A DNA stretch of 64,000 nucleotides from CALIZF01 sp046292445. GTDB lineage: Bacteria; Pseudomonadota; Alphaproteobacteria; Rhodobacterales; Rhodobacteraceae. A program made the translations under genes and the position numbers. Below the pieces are notes generated by a model that was not told where the DNA came from, searched no databases, and saw nothing but the letters and a program-made list of their open reading frames with translations. The stretch spans positions 3,455-67,454 of the forward strand of contig JBKBQT010000019.1 of assembly GCA_046292445.1 (NCBI GenBank), given 5' to 3'. Each line of letters starts with the position of its first letter. Position 1 is the first letter of the stretch. Positions 44,362 through 53,591 of this stretch are shown here, piece after piece.

Positions 44362-45171
44362 TCAGGCCGAAGCCGGGCGTGGGCGCCGCCCCTGCGCCCA
44401 GGCCCCGACCAGAAACAGGCCCAGGCCGAGCACGGCGATCACCGTCGAGGCGGCCATCACCGAGGGGTCGCTGCTGAGGGCGAGCGCGTCCAGCATCATC
44501 TTGGGCAGCGTGCCGGCGGCGGTGCCCGACAGGAAGATCGGGGCGGTCACGTCGTCGAACGAGATCATGAACGACAGCGCCGCGCCCACCGCGATCCCGG
44601 GCGCCATGATCGGCAGCATGACCAGCCGGAAGCTGGCCCAGGGCCCCGCCCCCAGCGTGCGGGCAGCACGCTCGAGTTGCAGGTCGCGGCGACGGATAAC
44701 GGGCAGCACCGCCAGCACCACCAGCGGCAGGGCAAAGAGCGCCTGTGCCAGTGCCACCCCCAGATGCGTGCCCACAAGCCCGAGACGCGCGAAAACCGGG
44801 TAGAGCGCCATCGCGAGCGTCATGTGCGGCACGGCCAGCGGCAGGATGAACAGCACGATCAGCCCCCGCCGCATGGCGGCCGACTGCATCATCGCGACCC
44901 CATAGGCCGTCAGGGTTCCGATCGTGGTGGCGATCGCGGTCGCCATCGCCCCGATGACCATGCTGTTGACGAAGGCCGCGCGCCACAGCCGGTCGGTTGC
45001 GATGTTGAGATACCACCGCCCCGAAAATCCCCGCGGCGGAAACGCCAGGAACTCGCCGCGGGTGACCGAGACGCTGGCGCCCACCAGGATCGGCGCGACC
45101 ATGTAGAGGACGACGAGCCCGAGGAACATCGCGGCGATGGTGCCGAAGGCGAGGCGGCCAAGGGGGCTCAT
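44362..45171 (-). CDS. ABC transporter permease (PotC-like)
   Basis: 269 residues, six membrane helices, with the docking loop ERAARTLGAGPWASFRLVMLP and FMISFDDVTAPIFLSG, a PotC-type motif. ATG 45171 overlaps the preceding permease stop by four bases. It is the last gene of the importer operon regulated from 48.3 kb. Confidence 0.87.
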   Translation of the reverse strand: MSPLGRLAFGTIAAMFLGLVVLYMVAPILVGASVSVTRGEFLAFPPRGFSGRWYLNIATDRLWRAAFVNSMVIGAMATAIATTIGTLTAYGVAMMQSAAMRRGLIVLFILPLAVPHMTLAMALYPVFARLGLVGTHLGVALAQALFALPLVVLAVLPVIRRRDLQLERAARTLGAGPWASFRLVMLPIMAPGIAVGAALSFMISFDDVTAPIFLSGTAAGTLPKMMLDALALSSDPSVMAASTVIAVLGLGLFLVGAWAQGRRPRPASA

Positions 45172-45995
45172 CGATCGTCCACCTCGCCGATCCGGGCCAG
45201 CGGCACATAGATTGCGGCCCCGACGATGCACAGCACGATCACCGCGATCGAGAGCGCCGAGCCGATCCCCCAGCGCCCCAGCCCGAGTGTCAGGTCGCGC
45301 AGGATCATCACCACCGTCGTCTGCTGCGCCCCGCCGAGGATCGCCGGGACGACGAAGAAGCCCAGCGAGAAGATGAAGGTCATCATCACCCCCGCCAGCA
45401 CACCCGGGATCGTGAGCGGGAGAAACACATTGACGAACGCGCGCCAGCGGCTGGCCCCGAGGGTCCGCGCGGCGGGCACGAGCTGCGGCGGCACCCGCGC
45501 CATCGAGGCCAGCAGCGTCAGCACCATGTAGGGCAGCATCACATGGGTCATACCGATCAGCACGCCGCTCTGGTTGTAGAGCATCTGCAGCGGCGCCTTC
45601 CAGTCGAAGATCTGCATGAGCGTGCGGTTGACGATGCCGCGGTCGCCGAGCAGGACGATCCAGGAAAAGGCCCGCGGCATCGTGCCGACGGCATAGGAGA
45701 ACAAGACCGCCCCCAGCACGATCGAACGCCATGGCGGGCGGATGCTGTGGATCGCATAGGCGACCGGGTAACCGAGCGCGAGGCAGATGGCGGTCGTGCC
45801 GAGCGACGAGATCGCCGTGTTGGCCATCACGCGCCGGTAGATGGGCTCGTTCAGGATTGCGGCATAGGGGCTGGTGCCACCCGGGGGCACGTCGAGGCTG
45901 AGCATCAGCAGGCCGACGATGGGCCACAGGAACAGCAGCGCCATCGCCGCCACGCCCGGCAGCAACCAGACCAGGGCGCGGCGCGAACCGCTCAT
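45168..45995 (-). CDS. ABC transporter permease (PotB-like)
   Basis: 275 residues. An N-terminal anchor (ALVWLLPGVAAMALLFLWPI) is followed by a periplasmic loop with PPGGTSPYAAILNEPIYRR and five more helices; the docking loop is PAARTLGASRWRAFVNVFLP. The ATG at 45995 overlaps the ATPase stop, and the gene's own stop overlaps the second permease, so the membrane subunits are translated together. Confidence 0.87.
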   Translation of the reverse strand: MSGSRRALVWLLPGVAAMALLFLWPIVGLLMLSLDVPPGGTSPYAAILNEPIYRRVMANTAISSLGTTAICLALGYPVAYAIHSIRPPWRSIVLGAVLFSYAVGTMPRAFSWIVLLGDRGIVNRTLMQIFDWKAPLQMLYNQSGVLIGMTHVMLPYMVLTLLASMARVPPQLVPAARTLGASRWRAFVNVFLPLTIPGVLAGVMMTFIFSLGFFVVPAILGGAQQTTVVMILRDLTLGLGRWGIGSALSIAVIVLCIVGAAIYVPLARIGEVDDR

Positions 45996-47125
45996 GCCCG
46001 CTGCTCCGCGTCCGGCACGAGGAACCCATGGCCGAGATCGACCCGGAGCGGCATGGAGGCGCCGACGGCAAAGACCGACCGGCCCGGCCGGTTGTCGCGC
46101 AGCGTCAGCGCCAGTCCGCTGGCGGGACAGGACGCCGAATAGATCGTCTCGGCGCCGTTGTAGAGCGCCTGTGTGACGGTAACCGAGACGTGGGCTTCGC
46201 GTTCGGAACGTCCGGCATCGGCGACCGCAAGATGTTCGGGGCGCACGACGACCAGCGCCGTCCGTCCGGTCGCGGGGCGCAGGTCGGGCGAGAGCCGCCC
46301 GGCCGGCAGGGTCGCGCGGCCCCAGGGCGTGGCGACGGTGCATCCGTCTTCCCCGACGGTCTCGATTGTCGCCGGCAGCAGGTTCGCCTGCCCGAGGAAG
46401 CTGGCAAGGAACGCCGAACGCGGCCCGGAATAGAGCCCCTCGGGCGTTCCGACATCGACGATATCGCCGTGGTCGAGCACCGCGATCCGGTCCGACATCG
46501 CCAGCGCCTCGGACTGGTCGTGGGTGACATAAAGGATGGTGACGCCCAGGCGTTCGTGCAGCGCCTTGAGTTCGCCCTTGGTCTGTTCGCGCAGGTTCTT
46601 GTCCAGCGCCGAAAGCGGCTCGTCCAGAAGCAGGACCTTGGGATCGAACACGATCGCCCGCGCGATCGCCACGCGCTGCTGCTGACCGCCCGACAGTTGC
46701 GACGGGCGGCGGTCGAGGAAGGGCGCGATCCCCACCATCGCCGCCACCTGGTCGATCCGGCGCCGTTGCTCGGCCGCCGGCACCCGGCGCATCCTGAGCG
46801 GAAAGGCGATGTTCTGCGCCACCGTCATCGACGGAAACAGCGCGTAGTCCTGAAACACCATCCCGATGTCGCGCTTCTCCGACGGCAGGCGCGTCGCGTC
46901 CGTACCGCCCAGCAGAATCCGGCCCGAGGTGGCGGTCTCGAGCCCCGCGATGAGCTTGAGCAGGGTCGACTTGCCGCTGCCCGACGCCCCGAGCAGCGAG
47001 ACGAACTCGCCTGCCTTCACCGAAAGGCTGACACCGTTCAGCGCGCCGACCGCGCCGTAACTCTTGCACAGGTCCGCGACGACAACGGTGGCCCCGCGCG
47101 CGCTACCGGCTGATTGACGCGTCAT
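45992..47125 (-). CDS. ABC transporter ATP-binding protein (PotA/FbpC-like)
   Basis: 377 residues. Walker A GASGSGKS is at 46 to 53, then LSGGQQQRVAIARA, Walker B VLLLDEPLSALDK and H-loop YVTHDQSEAL. A TOBE domain forms the C terminus (VVVRPEHLAVAD). It follows the receptor gene by 47 bases that contain a long-loop stem. Confidence 0.92.
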   Translation of the reverse strand: MTRQSAGSARGATVVVADLCKSYGAVGALNGVSLSVKAGEFVSLLGASGSGKSTLLKLIAGLETATSGRILLGGTDATRLPSEKRDIGMVFQDYALFPSMTVAQNIAFPLRMRRVPAAEQRRRIDQVAAMVGIAPFLDRRPSQLSGGQQQRVAIARAIVFDPKVLLLDEPLSALDKNLREQTKGELKALHERLGVTILYVTHDQSEALAMSDRIAVLDHGDIVDVGTPEGLYSGPRSAFLASFLGQANLLPATIETVGEDGCTVATPWGRATLPAGRLSPDLRPATGRTALVVVRPEHLAVADAGRSEREAHVSVTVTQALYNGAETIYSASCPASGLALTLRDNRPGRSVFAVGASMPLRVDLGHGFLVPDAEQRA

Positions 47126-47134
47126 TCAGACGCC

Positions 47135-47171
47135 CCGGCCCGCGGCAGCGCGCATTCCGGCGAAGGGCCGG
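47135..47171 (-). promoter_or_regulatory. Inverted repeat between receptor and ATPase genes
   Basis: Arms CCGGCCC (47135 to 47141) and GGGCCGG (47165 to 47171) are separated by 23 bases; a shorter internal stem CCGGC/GCCGG is also possible. It begins just past the receptor stop, like the hairpins after the other two receptor genes. Confidence 0.35.
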
Positions 47172-47172
47172 C

Positions 47173-48258
47173 TCAGAGCACGCGCCATGCGTCGTAGCGT
47201 TCCTGCAGGCGCTCCTGATGCGCAAGGTAATGGGCGCGGTCGAGGTTGACCATCCTGTCGAGGTTTCCGGCCGCCGTGCGGGCGCGTTCTTCTTCGGTCA
47301 TGGCGGCGGCCACCGACGCGAGGACCGGCGTGGTCGGCCAGGCGCGCACGAAGTCCATCAGCCGGGCATGCTGGAAGAACTGGTCGATATAGGCATGCGC
47401 CTGCTCGCGATAGGGCGAGCCCTTGGCGATGCCGACCGAGGGGCTGAAGTAGAATCCGCCGTCCCAGATCACGTCGATCGGCTCGCCCGCGACCTTCTGG
47501 GCGATGAAGTCCGAGCTCCACGACAGGATCATCGCGATCTCGCCCTGATAGAGCTGCTGGCGCGCCGGCTGGGCTGCCGATGTGTTGTGGAACACCCGCA
47601 CATGGCGTTTGATCGCGTCGAGCTTGGCGAAGGCGCGCTCTTCGTCGAGCGGATAGAGGTCGGCCGGTGCCACCCCGTCGGCCATCAGCGCGGCCTCGAG
47701 CACGCCCATCACGCCAGTGCCGAGCGAGCGCGGACCCGGGAAGGTGTCAACGTCCCAGAAGTCGGCCCAGGACTGCGGCGTCGTGCTCCACAGGTCGGTG
47801 CGGAAGCCGACCTGATAGGTCGTCACATAGGGGCTGGCGCCGAATTCCTGCCGGGCGCTGGCCAGCGCGTCGGCGGCATGCGGGATCAGGCTGTAATCCA
47901 GCGGCTCGAGCAGGCCCAGGGCGCCGGCACGGGCCGGCTCGACCTCATCCGAGAACCAGGCCATGTCGAAGTTCTCGGGATTGTTGTTCTGCATGGCGGT
48001 GATGAACCGGCCGTAGTTGTAAGGGGTGATATCCTCGATCACCACACCGGTGGCGGCGGTGAACGGGTCCGAGAAGGCCGCGCGCACGCCGCCGCCGAAG
48101 CGCCCGCCCCAGGTCAGGAAATTCAGCGGTCGGCCCTGGGCCAGCGCGGGGCGCGACAGGATGGCGGGCGTGGCCAAGAGCGCGGCAGCGGCGCCCATGA
48201 TCTGCCGGCGCGACAGCGCGGAAACCTTGGCGGTGGCATGAGTCTCGGACACGGGCAT
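47173..48258 (-). CDS. ABC transporter substrate-binding protein with Tat-type signal
   Basis: 361 residues. The N terminus SRRQIMGAAAALLATPA looks like a twin-arginine signal, so the receptor may be exported folded. The mature part starts LNFLTWGGRFGGGVRAAFSD, typical of PotD-like receptors. ATG 48258 has AGGGAGAT upstream. It diverges from the LysR gene at 48374, and the 17-bp palindrome at 48339 lies between them, so its expression is probably controlled by that regulator. Ligand unknown. Confidence 0.85.
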   Translation of the reverse strand: MPVSETHATAKVSALSRRQIMGAAAALLATPAILSRPALAQGRPLNFLTWGGRFGGGVRAAFSDPFTAATGVVIEDITPYNYGRFITAMQNNNPENFDMAWFSDEVEPARAGALGLLEPLDYSLIPHAADALASARQEFGASPYVTTYQVGFRTDLWSTTPQSWADFWDVDTFPGPRSLGTGVMGVLEAALMADGVAPADLYPLDEERAFAKLDAIKRHVRVFHNTSAAQPARQQLYQGEIAMILSWSSDFIAQKVAGEPIDVIWDGGFYFSPSVGIAKGSPYREQAHAYIDQFFQHARLMDFVRAWPTTPVLASVAAAMTEEERARTAAGNLDRMVNLDRAHYLAHQERLQERYDAWRVL

Positions 48259-48338
48259 CTCCCTGAGCCTGTTGTGTATGCACGCGCCACGATGCCAAAA
48301 CCTGTTACAAGTTGAAAACGAAACTTTATGATGAATTA

Positions 48339-48355
48339 GTTCGGGATATCCGAAC
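48339..48355 (+). promoter_or_regulatory. LysR-type operator palindrome, copy 1
   Basis: GTTCGGGATATCCGAAC is a perfect palindrome with five-base centre GATAT and contains the T-N11-A core of LysR boxes. It lies 19 bases before the LysR start and 81 bases before the divergent importer. The same GTTCG-N7-CGAAC pattern recurs at 53692. Confidence 0.6.
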
Positions 48356-48373
48356 CTCGGCCGGGGCCTGCGC

Positions 48374-49216
48374 ATGAACCTAACGTTTCTGGAAACCTTT
48401 CTGACCGTGCTCGAGACCGGCAACCTGAACAAGGCCGCCGAACGCCTGAATGTCACCCAGTCCACCGTGTCAGCGCGGCTCGATGCGCTGGAAGAGGCGC
48501 TGGGCCGGCCGCTTCTGGTGCGCGACCGGCGCGGGGCGCGGATGACGCGGGCGGGGTTCGAGCTTCGCCCCCATGCCGAGCTGGTGATCAACACCTGGAA
48601 GCAGGCGCAGAACGCGATCAACCTGCCGGCGGGCTATACCGGCATGTTCAGCTTTGCCTGCGAGTTCGATCTGTGGCATCCGGCCGGCAAGGCCTGGCTC
48701 TATGCCGCCCGCGCCGCCGTTCCGGGCCTCGCCTGGGAGGGCCGTCCGGGCCGGCGGGCCGAGATCGTCGCGTGGCTGGGCACCCGGATCACCGATGCGG
48801 CGATGACGCTCGAGCCGGTCTCGGCCCCGGGGCTCGAACTGCGCCCGCTGCCCGAAGAGGCGATCGTCTGCGTCGCGCGCCACCCGCGGGACGTGCGGAC
48901 GCCCGATCCCGACTATATCTTCGTCGATCTCGGCACCGATTTCCGGCGCCAGCACGCGCAGGCCTTTCCCGACGCCAAGACCACGCGCGTCACCTTCTCG
49001 ACCAGCGCCTGGGCGCTCGAGCATTTGCTCGAGCACGGGGGATCGGCCTATCTGCCCCGGCCGCTGGTCGCACCGCATCTGGCCGCCGGCCGGTTGCACC
49101 CGGTCAAGGGGGCGCCGGTGTTCCACCGCCGGCTCTTTCTCGTCTGGCACGAGGCAACGGCGGCGCTGTTTCCCTGGGTGCGCGATGACCTCCCCCCGGC
49201 GCCGGCGCAGGGATGA
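48374..49216 (+). CDS. LysR-family regulator
   Basis: 280 residues. A classical N-terminal helix-turn-helix (LNKAAERLNVTQSTVSARLD, residues 18 to 37) and linker helix; the effector part is shorter than usual and lacks the strong GxG patterns of CysB-type domains. It diverges from the ABC importer and converges on the aldehyde dehydrogenase with six bases between stops. The palindromes at 48339 and 53692 are its likely sites, so it may respond to the compound handled by the LLM oxygenase operon. Confidence 0.85.
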   Translation: MNLTFLETFLTVLETGNLNKAAERLNVTQSTVSARLDALEEALGRPLLVRDRRGARMTRAGFELRPHAELVINTWKQAQNAINLPAGYTGMFSFACEFDLWHPAGKAWLYAARAAVPGLAWEGRPGRRAEIVAWLGTRITDAAMTLEPVSAPGLELRPLPEEAIVCVARHPRDVRTPDPDYIFVDLGTDFRRQHAQAFPDAKTTRVTFSTSAWALEHLLEHGGSAYLPRPLVAPHLAAGRLHPVKGAPVFHRRLFLVWHEATAALFPWVRDDLPPAPAQG

Positions 49217-49222
49217 GCGGCG

Positions 49223-50662
49223 TCAGCCCTCGGGCCAGCCGGCCACCGCCTTGACCTCGAGAAACTCCTCGAGCCCCCAGCGGCCGCCCTCCCGCCCGTT
49301 GCCGGACTGCTTGACCCCGCCGAACGGGCTGCCGGGCGCGCGCGCCGACCGGTTCAGCACCACCACCCCGCATTCGACCGCCCGCGCAACGCGCGCCGCC
49401 CGGGCCGGATCGCCCGTCTGGACATAGGCGGCAAGGCCGAAGTCGCTGTCGTTGGCCAACCCGATCGCCTCGGCCTCGCTGTCGAAGGGCAGGATCGACA
49501 GCACCGGGCCGAAGATCTCCTCCCGCGCGATCCGCATCCCGGGCGCGACATCGGCAAAGACCGTGGGCCGGGCAAAATAGCCGCGCGTCATACCCTCGGG
49601 TCGGCCCGGACCGCCCGCGACCAGCCGCGCTCCCTCGTCGATCCCCAGCCGGATATAGCGCTGCACGGTTTCGAACTGCCGGGCCGAGGCCAGCGGGCCC
49701 AGATGCGGCCCCTCCTGCGCCGGGTCGCCAACCGGGGTGGCGCGGGCGGTCTCGGCCGCGATCTCGACCGCGCGGGCATAGACCGACCGTTCGACCAGCA
49801 TCCGGGTGGGCGCGTTGCAGGACTGGCCGGAGTTGGCAAAGCACTGCGCAGTGCCGAGCGCCACCGCCGCCTCGACATCCGTATCGGCAAAGATCAGGTT
49901 CGGCCCCTTGCCGCCGAGCTCCAGCACCACCCGCTTGACCGTCGGGGCCGCCGCGACGCTGACGGCCGCACCCGCCCGGCCCGAGCCGGTGAGCGAGACC
50001 ATCCGCACCCCCGGGTGCCGCGCCAGCGCCTCGCCGGCCTCGGCGTCGCCCTGGATGAGGTTGAAAACCCCGGCCGGCACCCCAACGTCGGCCATAACCC
50101 GGCCAAAGAGGGCGGCCGAGAGGGGCGCTTGCTCCGAGGGCTTCAGCACCACCGTGCAGCCCGCCGCCATCGCCGCGCCGACCTTCTGCGCGATCTGATT
50201 GAGCGGCCAGTTCCACGGCGTGATCAGCGCGCAGACGCCGATCGGCTGATGCAGGATACGGTCCTGCGGGGCATCGGGGCGCAGCGGCCCCTCGAACGGG
50301 TGCGACCGGGCCAGCGCGGCAAAGGTGCGTAGGTGCTGGAGCGCGATGCGGATCTGGTTTCCGCGCGCCAGCGCGACCGGCGCCCCCATCTCGCGGGTGA
50401 TCGCGGCGGCGATCTCGCCGGCCCGCTGCTCGATCCCGGTGGCAAGCCGTTCGAGCAGCGCCCCGCGCGCCGCCGGGTCGGTCGCCGCCCAGCCGGGCAA
50501 GGCCTGCGCCGCCGCCTGCACGGCGCACGCGACGTCGGCGCTGTCCGCCATCGCGACCTCGTCCCAGACTTCTTCGGTGGCCGGATCGACAAGCGCGCGG
50601 CGGCGGGTCCCTCGGGGCGCGACCCAGTCGCCGCCGATCAGGAAGCGAGTGGTCGGGCTCAT
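49223..50662 (-). CDS. NAD(P)-dependent aldehyde dehydrogenase
   Basis: 479 residues. Catalytic Cys282 in NSGQSCNAPTR, Glu248 in LELGGKGPN, PWNWPLNQ near 150, C-terminal FGGVKQSGNGREGG. The family oxidises aldehydes to acids. ATG 50662 overlaps the amidohydrolase stop. As last gene of the oxygenase operon, it probably clears an aldehyde released by the upstream steps. Confidence 0.88.
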   Translation of the reverse strand: MSPTTRFLIGGDWVAPRGTRRRALVDPATEEVWDEVAMADSADVACAVQAAAQALPGWAATDPAARGALLERLATGIEQRAGEIAAAITREMGAPVALARGNQIRIALQHLRTFAALARSHPFEGPLRPDAPQDRILHQPIGVCALITPWNWPLNQIAQKVGAAMAAGCTVVLKPSEQAPLSAALFGRVMADVGVPAGVFNLIQGDAEAGEALARHPGVRMVSLTGSGRAGAAVSVAAAPTVKRVVLELGGKGPNLIFADTDVEAAVALGTAQCFANSGQSCNAPTRMLVERSVYARAVEIAAETARATPVGDPAQEGPHLGPLASARQFETVQRYIRLGIDEGARLVAGGPGRPEGMTRGYFARPTVFADVAPGMRIAREEIFGPVLSILPFDSEAEAIGLANDSDFGLAAYVQTGDPARAARVARAVECGVVVLNRSARAPGSPFGGVKQSGNGREGGRWGLEEFLEVKAVAGWPEG

Positions 50663-51933
50663 CGCCGGCCCCCGGGGCCCAGCGCCGCGGGCCATGGGTC
50701 GGTCACGTCCTGCCCGTCCTTGAACACCGCGCGAATGCCGCCCGGCCGGCGCAGGATCCCGATATCCTCGAGCGGGTTGCCGGCCAGCAGAACGACATCG
50801 GCGGTATGGCCGGGGGCGATCAGGCCGGTCACATCCTCGCGCCCCAGCGCCGCCGCGGCGTGGACCGTCGCGGTCTCCAGCGCCTGCCATGGCGCCATGC
50901 CCATCTCGACGTAGAGTTCGAGCTCGCGCGCGTGCTGGCCGAAGGGGCAAAGATTGCCCGAGGAATCGGTGCCCATGGCGATCCGCACCCCGGCCTCCCA
51001 GGCCCGGCGGACATTGGCCACCTTGCGCGCGCGGGCGGGCTTCATCTTCTCGATCCCGTCGGCGCGCGCACCGCTGGCTGCGCCGTTGCGGATCACCGTG
51101 TCGGTAATCGCCAGCGTCGGCACGAGGATCGTGCCCTGTTTGAGCATCGCCTCGATGCAGGCGTCGTCGAGGAACGAGCCATGCTCGATCGTATCCACCC
51201 CCGCCGCCAGCGCCCGGCGGATGCCCTCGGTCGCATGGGCATGGGCAGCCACCTTCATGTCGCAGTCGCGCGCCTCGGCGACGATGACGCGCATCTCCTC
51301 GAGGCTGTAGTTGGGCCAGTGCGCCTTGTCCCCGGCCGACAGAAGGCCGGCGCTGGCGGTGAACTTGATGAAATGGGCCCCGAGCTTGCGGTGGGTGCGC
51401 ACCACCCGGCGGCATTCGTCGATCCCGTCGGCCACGTCCAGCGGCTGGCGCGGCCAGGCGGCGGGATAGAACAGATCCCCCCGCCCGGCGGTCATCGAGA
51501 TCACCCAGGGCGCCACGCTCAGGCGCGGACCGGGCAAGAGGCCGCGATGGATGAAGTCCGCGAGTTCCAGATCGCCGCCGTCGCGATGTCCCATCACCCG
51601 AAGCGTGGTGATCCCCGCCGCCAGCGCCCGCCAGGCGTTGCGCAGCCCGTGCAGCAACTTCTCGCCGCCCGGCACCAGCGCGCGATAGGTGGCGTTGTCC
51701 ACCGTCCGGGTCAGGTCGGAATTGGTCGTCAGATGCACATGCACATCTGCCAATCCCGGGATCGCGGTCGAGCCCGCTGCCTCGACAACCCGGGTATCGG
51801 GCGGACGGGCGGCCTCGGCCGCAGGCGTCACGGCGACGATGCGCCCGCCCTCGATGAGGATCGAGACACCGCGCAACAGCTCTGGCCCCTGCCCGGGCCA
51901 GAGATCGAGGTTATGCAGCAGTATGCCCGACAT
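50659..51933 (-). CDS. Metal-dependent amidohydrolase
   Basis: 424 residues of the amidohydrolase superfamily (imidazolonepropionase/prolidase-like group). The first metal pair HxH is in LADVHVHLTT; further ligands lie in KVAAHAHATEG and the final Asp in MGTDSSGNL. A lysine that may be carbamylated occurs in HFIKFTASAG. Members hydrolyse cyclic amides, peptides or esters. It sits between the LLM oxygenase and the aldehyde dehydrogenase, so it may open a ring or cleave an amide after oxygenation. Confidence 0.85.
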   Translation of the reverse strand: MSGILLHNLDLWPGQGPELLRGVSILIEGGRIVAVTPAAEAARPPDTRVVEAAGSTAIPGLADVHVHLTTNSDLTRTVDNATYRALVPGGEKLLHGLRNAWRALAAGITTLRVMGHRDGGDLELADFIHRGLLPGPRLSVAPWVISMTAGRGDLFYPAAWPRQPLDVADGIDECRRVVRTHRKLGAHFIKFTASAGLLSAGDKAHWPNYSLEEMRVIVAEARDCDMKVAAHAHATEGIRRALAAGVDTIEHGSFLDDACIEAMLKQGTILVPTLAITDTVIRNGAASGARADGIEKMKPARARKVANVRRAWEAGVRIAMGTDSSGNLCPFGQHARELELYVEMGMAPWQALETATVHAAAALGREDVTGLIAPGHTADVVLLAGNPLEDIGILRRPGGIRAVFKDGQDVTDPWPAALGPGGRR

Positions 51934-51942
51934 CGCGCCCCC

Positions 51943-52977
51943 TCAGGCCGCGGCCCGGGGGCGGAAATGCGGCATCACGTCCTCGGCGATGCGGTGGATC
52001 GTCTCCATCGTCTCCTCGTGCGACGAGCCGAAGTTGAGCACGAGGCTGGCGACATCCACGCCAGCCTCGGCAAACACGCCCAGCCGGTCGACCATCTCGG
52101 CGGCGGAGCAGACGAGGATGCTCTCGGCCAGTTCCTCGACCGTCTGGCTGCGCGGCAGCGACCGCACCATGCCGTTCTCGATCAGACCGGGCCCGGTATA
52201 CATGTTGTCGAGCCGGCCGTAGTGCTCCTGCGCCTGCTGCAGTTTCTGCTGGCGATGCGCTTCGGAGGTCGTGACGAAGCCCGCGCGCGAGGCTTGCAGG
52301 ATGAGCCCCTTGCCGGCGTCGCCCATCTCCTCCTTGGCCCGGCGGAATGCCGCGACCTGCGCGCGGAACTGGCCGATGTCGCCGGTCAGCGGCGTACTGA
52401 GGATGTTGTAGCCCTTCTTGGTGGCATGATAGATCCCCTCGGGGTTCATCACCGCCATCATCATCCTCGGCCCGCCGGGGCGCGCCGGGCGGGGCATCAC
52501 GGTGATCGGGCCGAACTTGTAGTAGGTTCCATCCCAGCTGACCTCCTCGCGCGTGAGCAGCGCACGCAGCACGTCGAGCGATTCGTCGAACCGCGCCCGG
52601 GTCTCGGTGACCGGCACGCCCAGCCGCTCCATCTCGTAGCCGTAGCCGCCGCGCCCCATGCCCAGCACCAGCCGGCCGCCGGTGAAGATGTCGGCCGCGA
52701 TCACCTCGCCGGCATAGATGCGCATGTCATGGATCGGCAGGACCGCGACGCAGGTGACGATGTCGATCCGCTGGGTGTGCGCCGCGATCTTCACCGCGCT
52801 CATCAGGGGCGCCGGGTTGAGCCCGAGGTTCATCAGATGGTGTTCCGACACCGATACAGAACGAAAGCCCAGCCGGTCGGCCAGCACCGCCTGTTCGAGG
52901 AGGTCGGCGAAAAAGCGTGCCCCGCCGTAGTCGTGGCCCGGGTAGCTCATCGAGAAGTGCAGGTTGAAGTCCATCAT
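51943..52977 (-). CDS. LLM-class flavin-dependent monooxygenase
   Basis: 344 residues, luciferase-like TIM barrel. Seen are FRSVSVSEHHL near residue 42, VLPIHDMRIYAGEVIAADIF and LVLGMGRGGYGYE. Enzymes of this class use reduced FMN supplied by a separate reductase; the flavin reductase gene lies immediately upstream in the same direction. A second, broken LLM gene occurs at 56728. Substrate unknown. ATG 52977 gives MMDFNL; the next ATG three bases on is equivalent. Confidence 0.87.
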   Translation of the reverse strand: MMDFNLHFSMSYPGHDYGGARFFADLLEQAVLADRLGFRSVSVSEHHLMNLGLNPAPLMSAVKIAAHTQRIDIVTCVAVLPIHDMRIYAGEVIAADIFTGGRLVLGMGRGGYGYEMERLGVPVTETRARFDESLDVLRALLTREEVSWDGTYYKFGPITVMPRPARPGGPRMMMAVMNPEGIYHATKKGYNILSTPLTGDIGQFRAQVAAFRRAKEEMGDAGKGLILQASRAGFVTTSEAHRQQKLQQAQEHYGRLDNMYTGPGLIENGMVRSLPRSQTVEELAESILVCSAAEMVDRLGVFAEAGVDVASLVLNFGSSHEETMETIHRIAEDVMPHFRPRAAA

Positions 52978-53042
52978 GACACCGCTGTTTTGTCCCGATC
53001 CCGGGCGGTTTGACGAATGGCTGCCGGCATCGGACGGCCGGA

Positions 53043-53591
53043 TCAGGCGAGGGCTTCGGCGTGGCGGAGGGCGCAGTATCGGCCGTCGCGATAGACGAGC
53101 GGCGCGAGGACCCGGTGATCGAGGGCGATGACCCGGCCCAGGAAGATGACATGGCTCTCGTGCCGCTCGCTCTTCACGACGCGGCAGGCGAGGCTCACGC
53201 TGCCGGCGATCGCGGGGGCCAGGCCGGGCAGGTCGACCAGCGCGACCCGGCCGAAGCGGTCGCCACAGTCGCGGTCGAACTCGCCGGCGAAGATTCGGGC
53301 CACGGTCACGGCCTCCTCGGGCAGGACCGACAGGGTGAAGACCCCGTTCGACGCGACGGCCTGCGCGATCCGGCTGCCGCCGCGCAGGCACACGAGAAGG
53401 GTCGGCGGATCGGCCGAGACCGAGCAGAAGGCCGTCACCGTCGCCCCGTGCCGGCCGGCAGCGCCGTCGGTGGTGACCACCGCGACCGCCCCGGCCACCT
53501 GCCGCATCGACCGCAGATAGGCTGAGCGGTCGCAGTCCGCCGAAGGCACGGTCTGGTCGATTTCCCGATGGGTTAGCGCGTGTCTGGACAT
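53043..53591 (-). CDS. Flavin reductase (HpaC-like)
   Basis: 182 residues with the split-barrel flavin reductase pattern: MRQVAGAVAVVTTDG, GATVTAFCSVSADPPTLLVCL and FTLSVL. It would pass NAD(P)H electrons to free flavin for the LLM enzyme encoded 65 bases downstream. It is the first gene of the operon; the palindrome at 53692 lies about 100 bases upstream. Confidence 0.87.
   Translation of the reverse strand: MSRHALTHREIDQTVPSADCDRSAYLRSMRQVAGAVAVVTTDGAAGRHGATVTAFCSVSADPPTLLVCLRGGSRIAQAVASNGVFTLSVLPEEAVTVARIFAGEFDRDCGDRFGRVALVDLPGLAPAIAGSVSLACRVVKSERHESHVIFLGRVIALDHRVLAPLVYRDGRYCALRHAEALA

Noticed and set aside
50806..53013. A 735-codon plus-strand frame across the amidohydrolase and LLM genes
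   Set aside because: Antisense shadow crossing two clear minus-strand genes; composition is biased and no motif is present.
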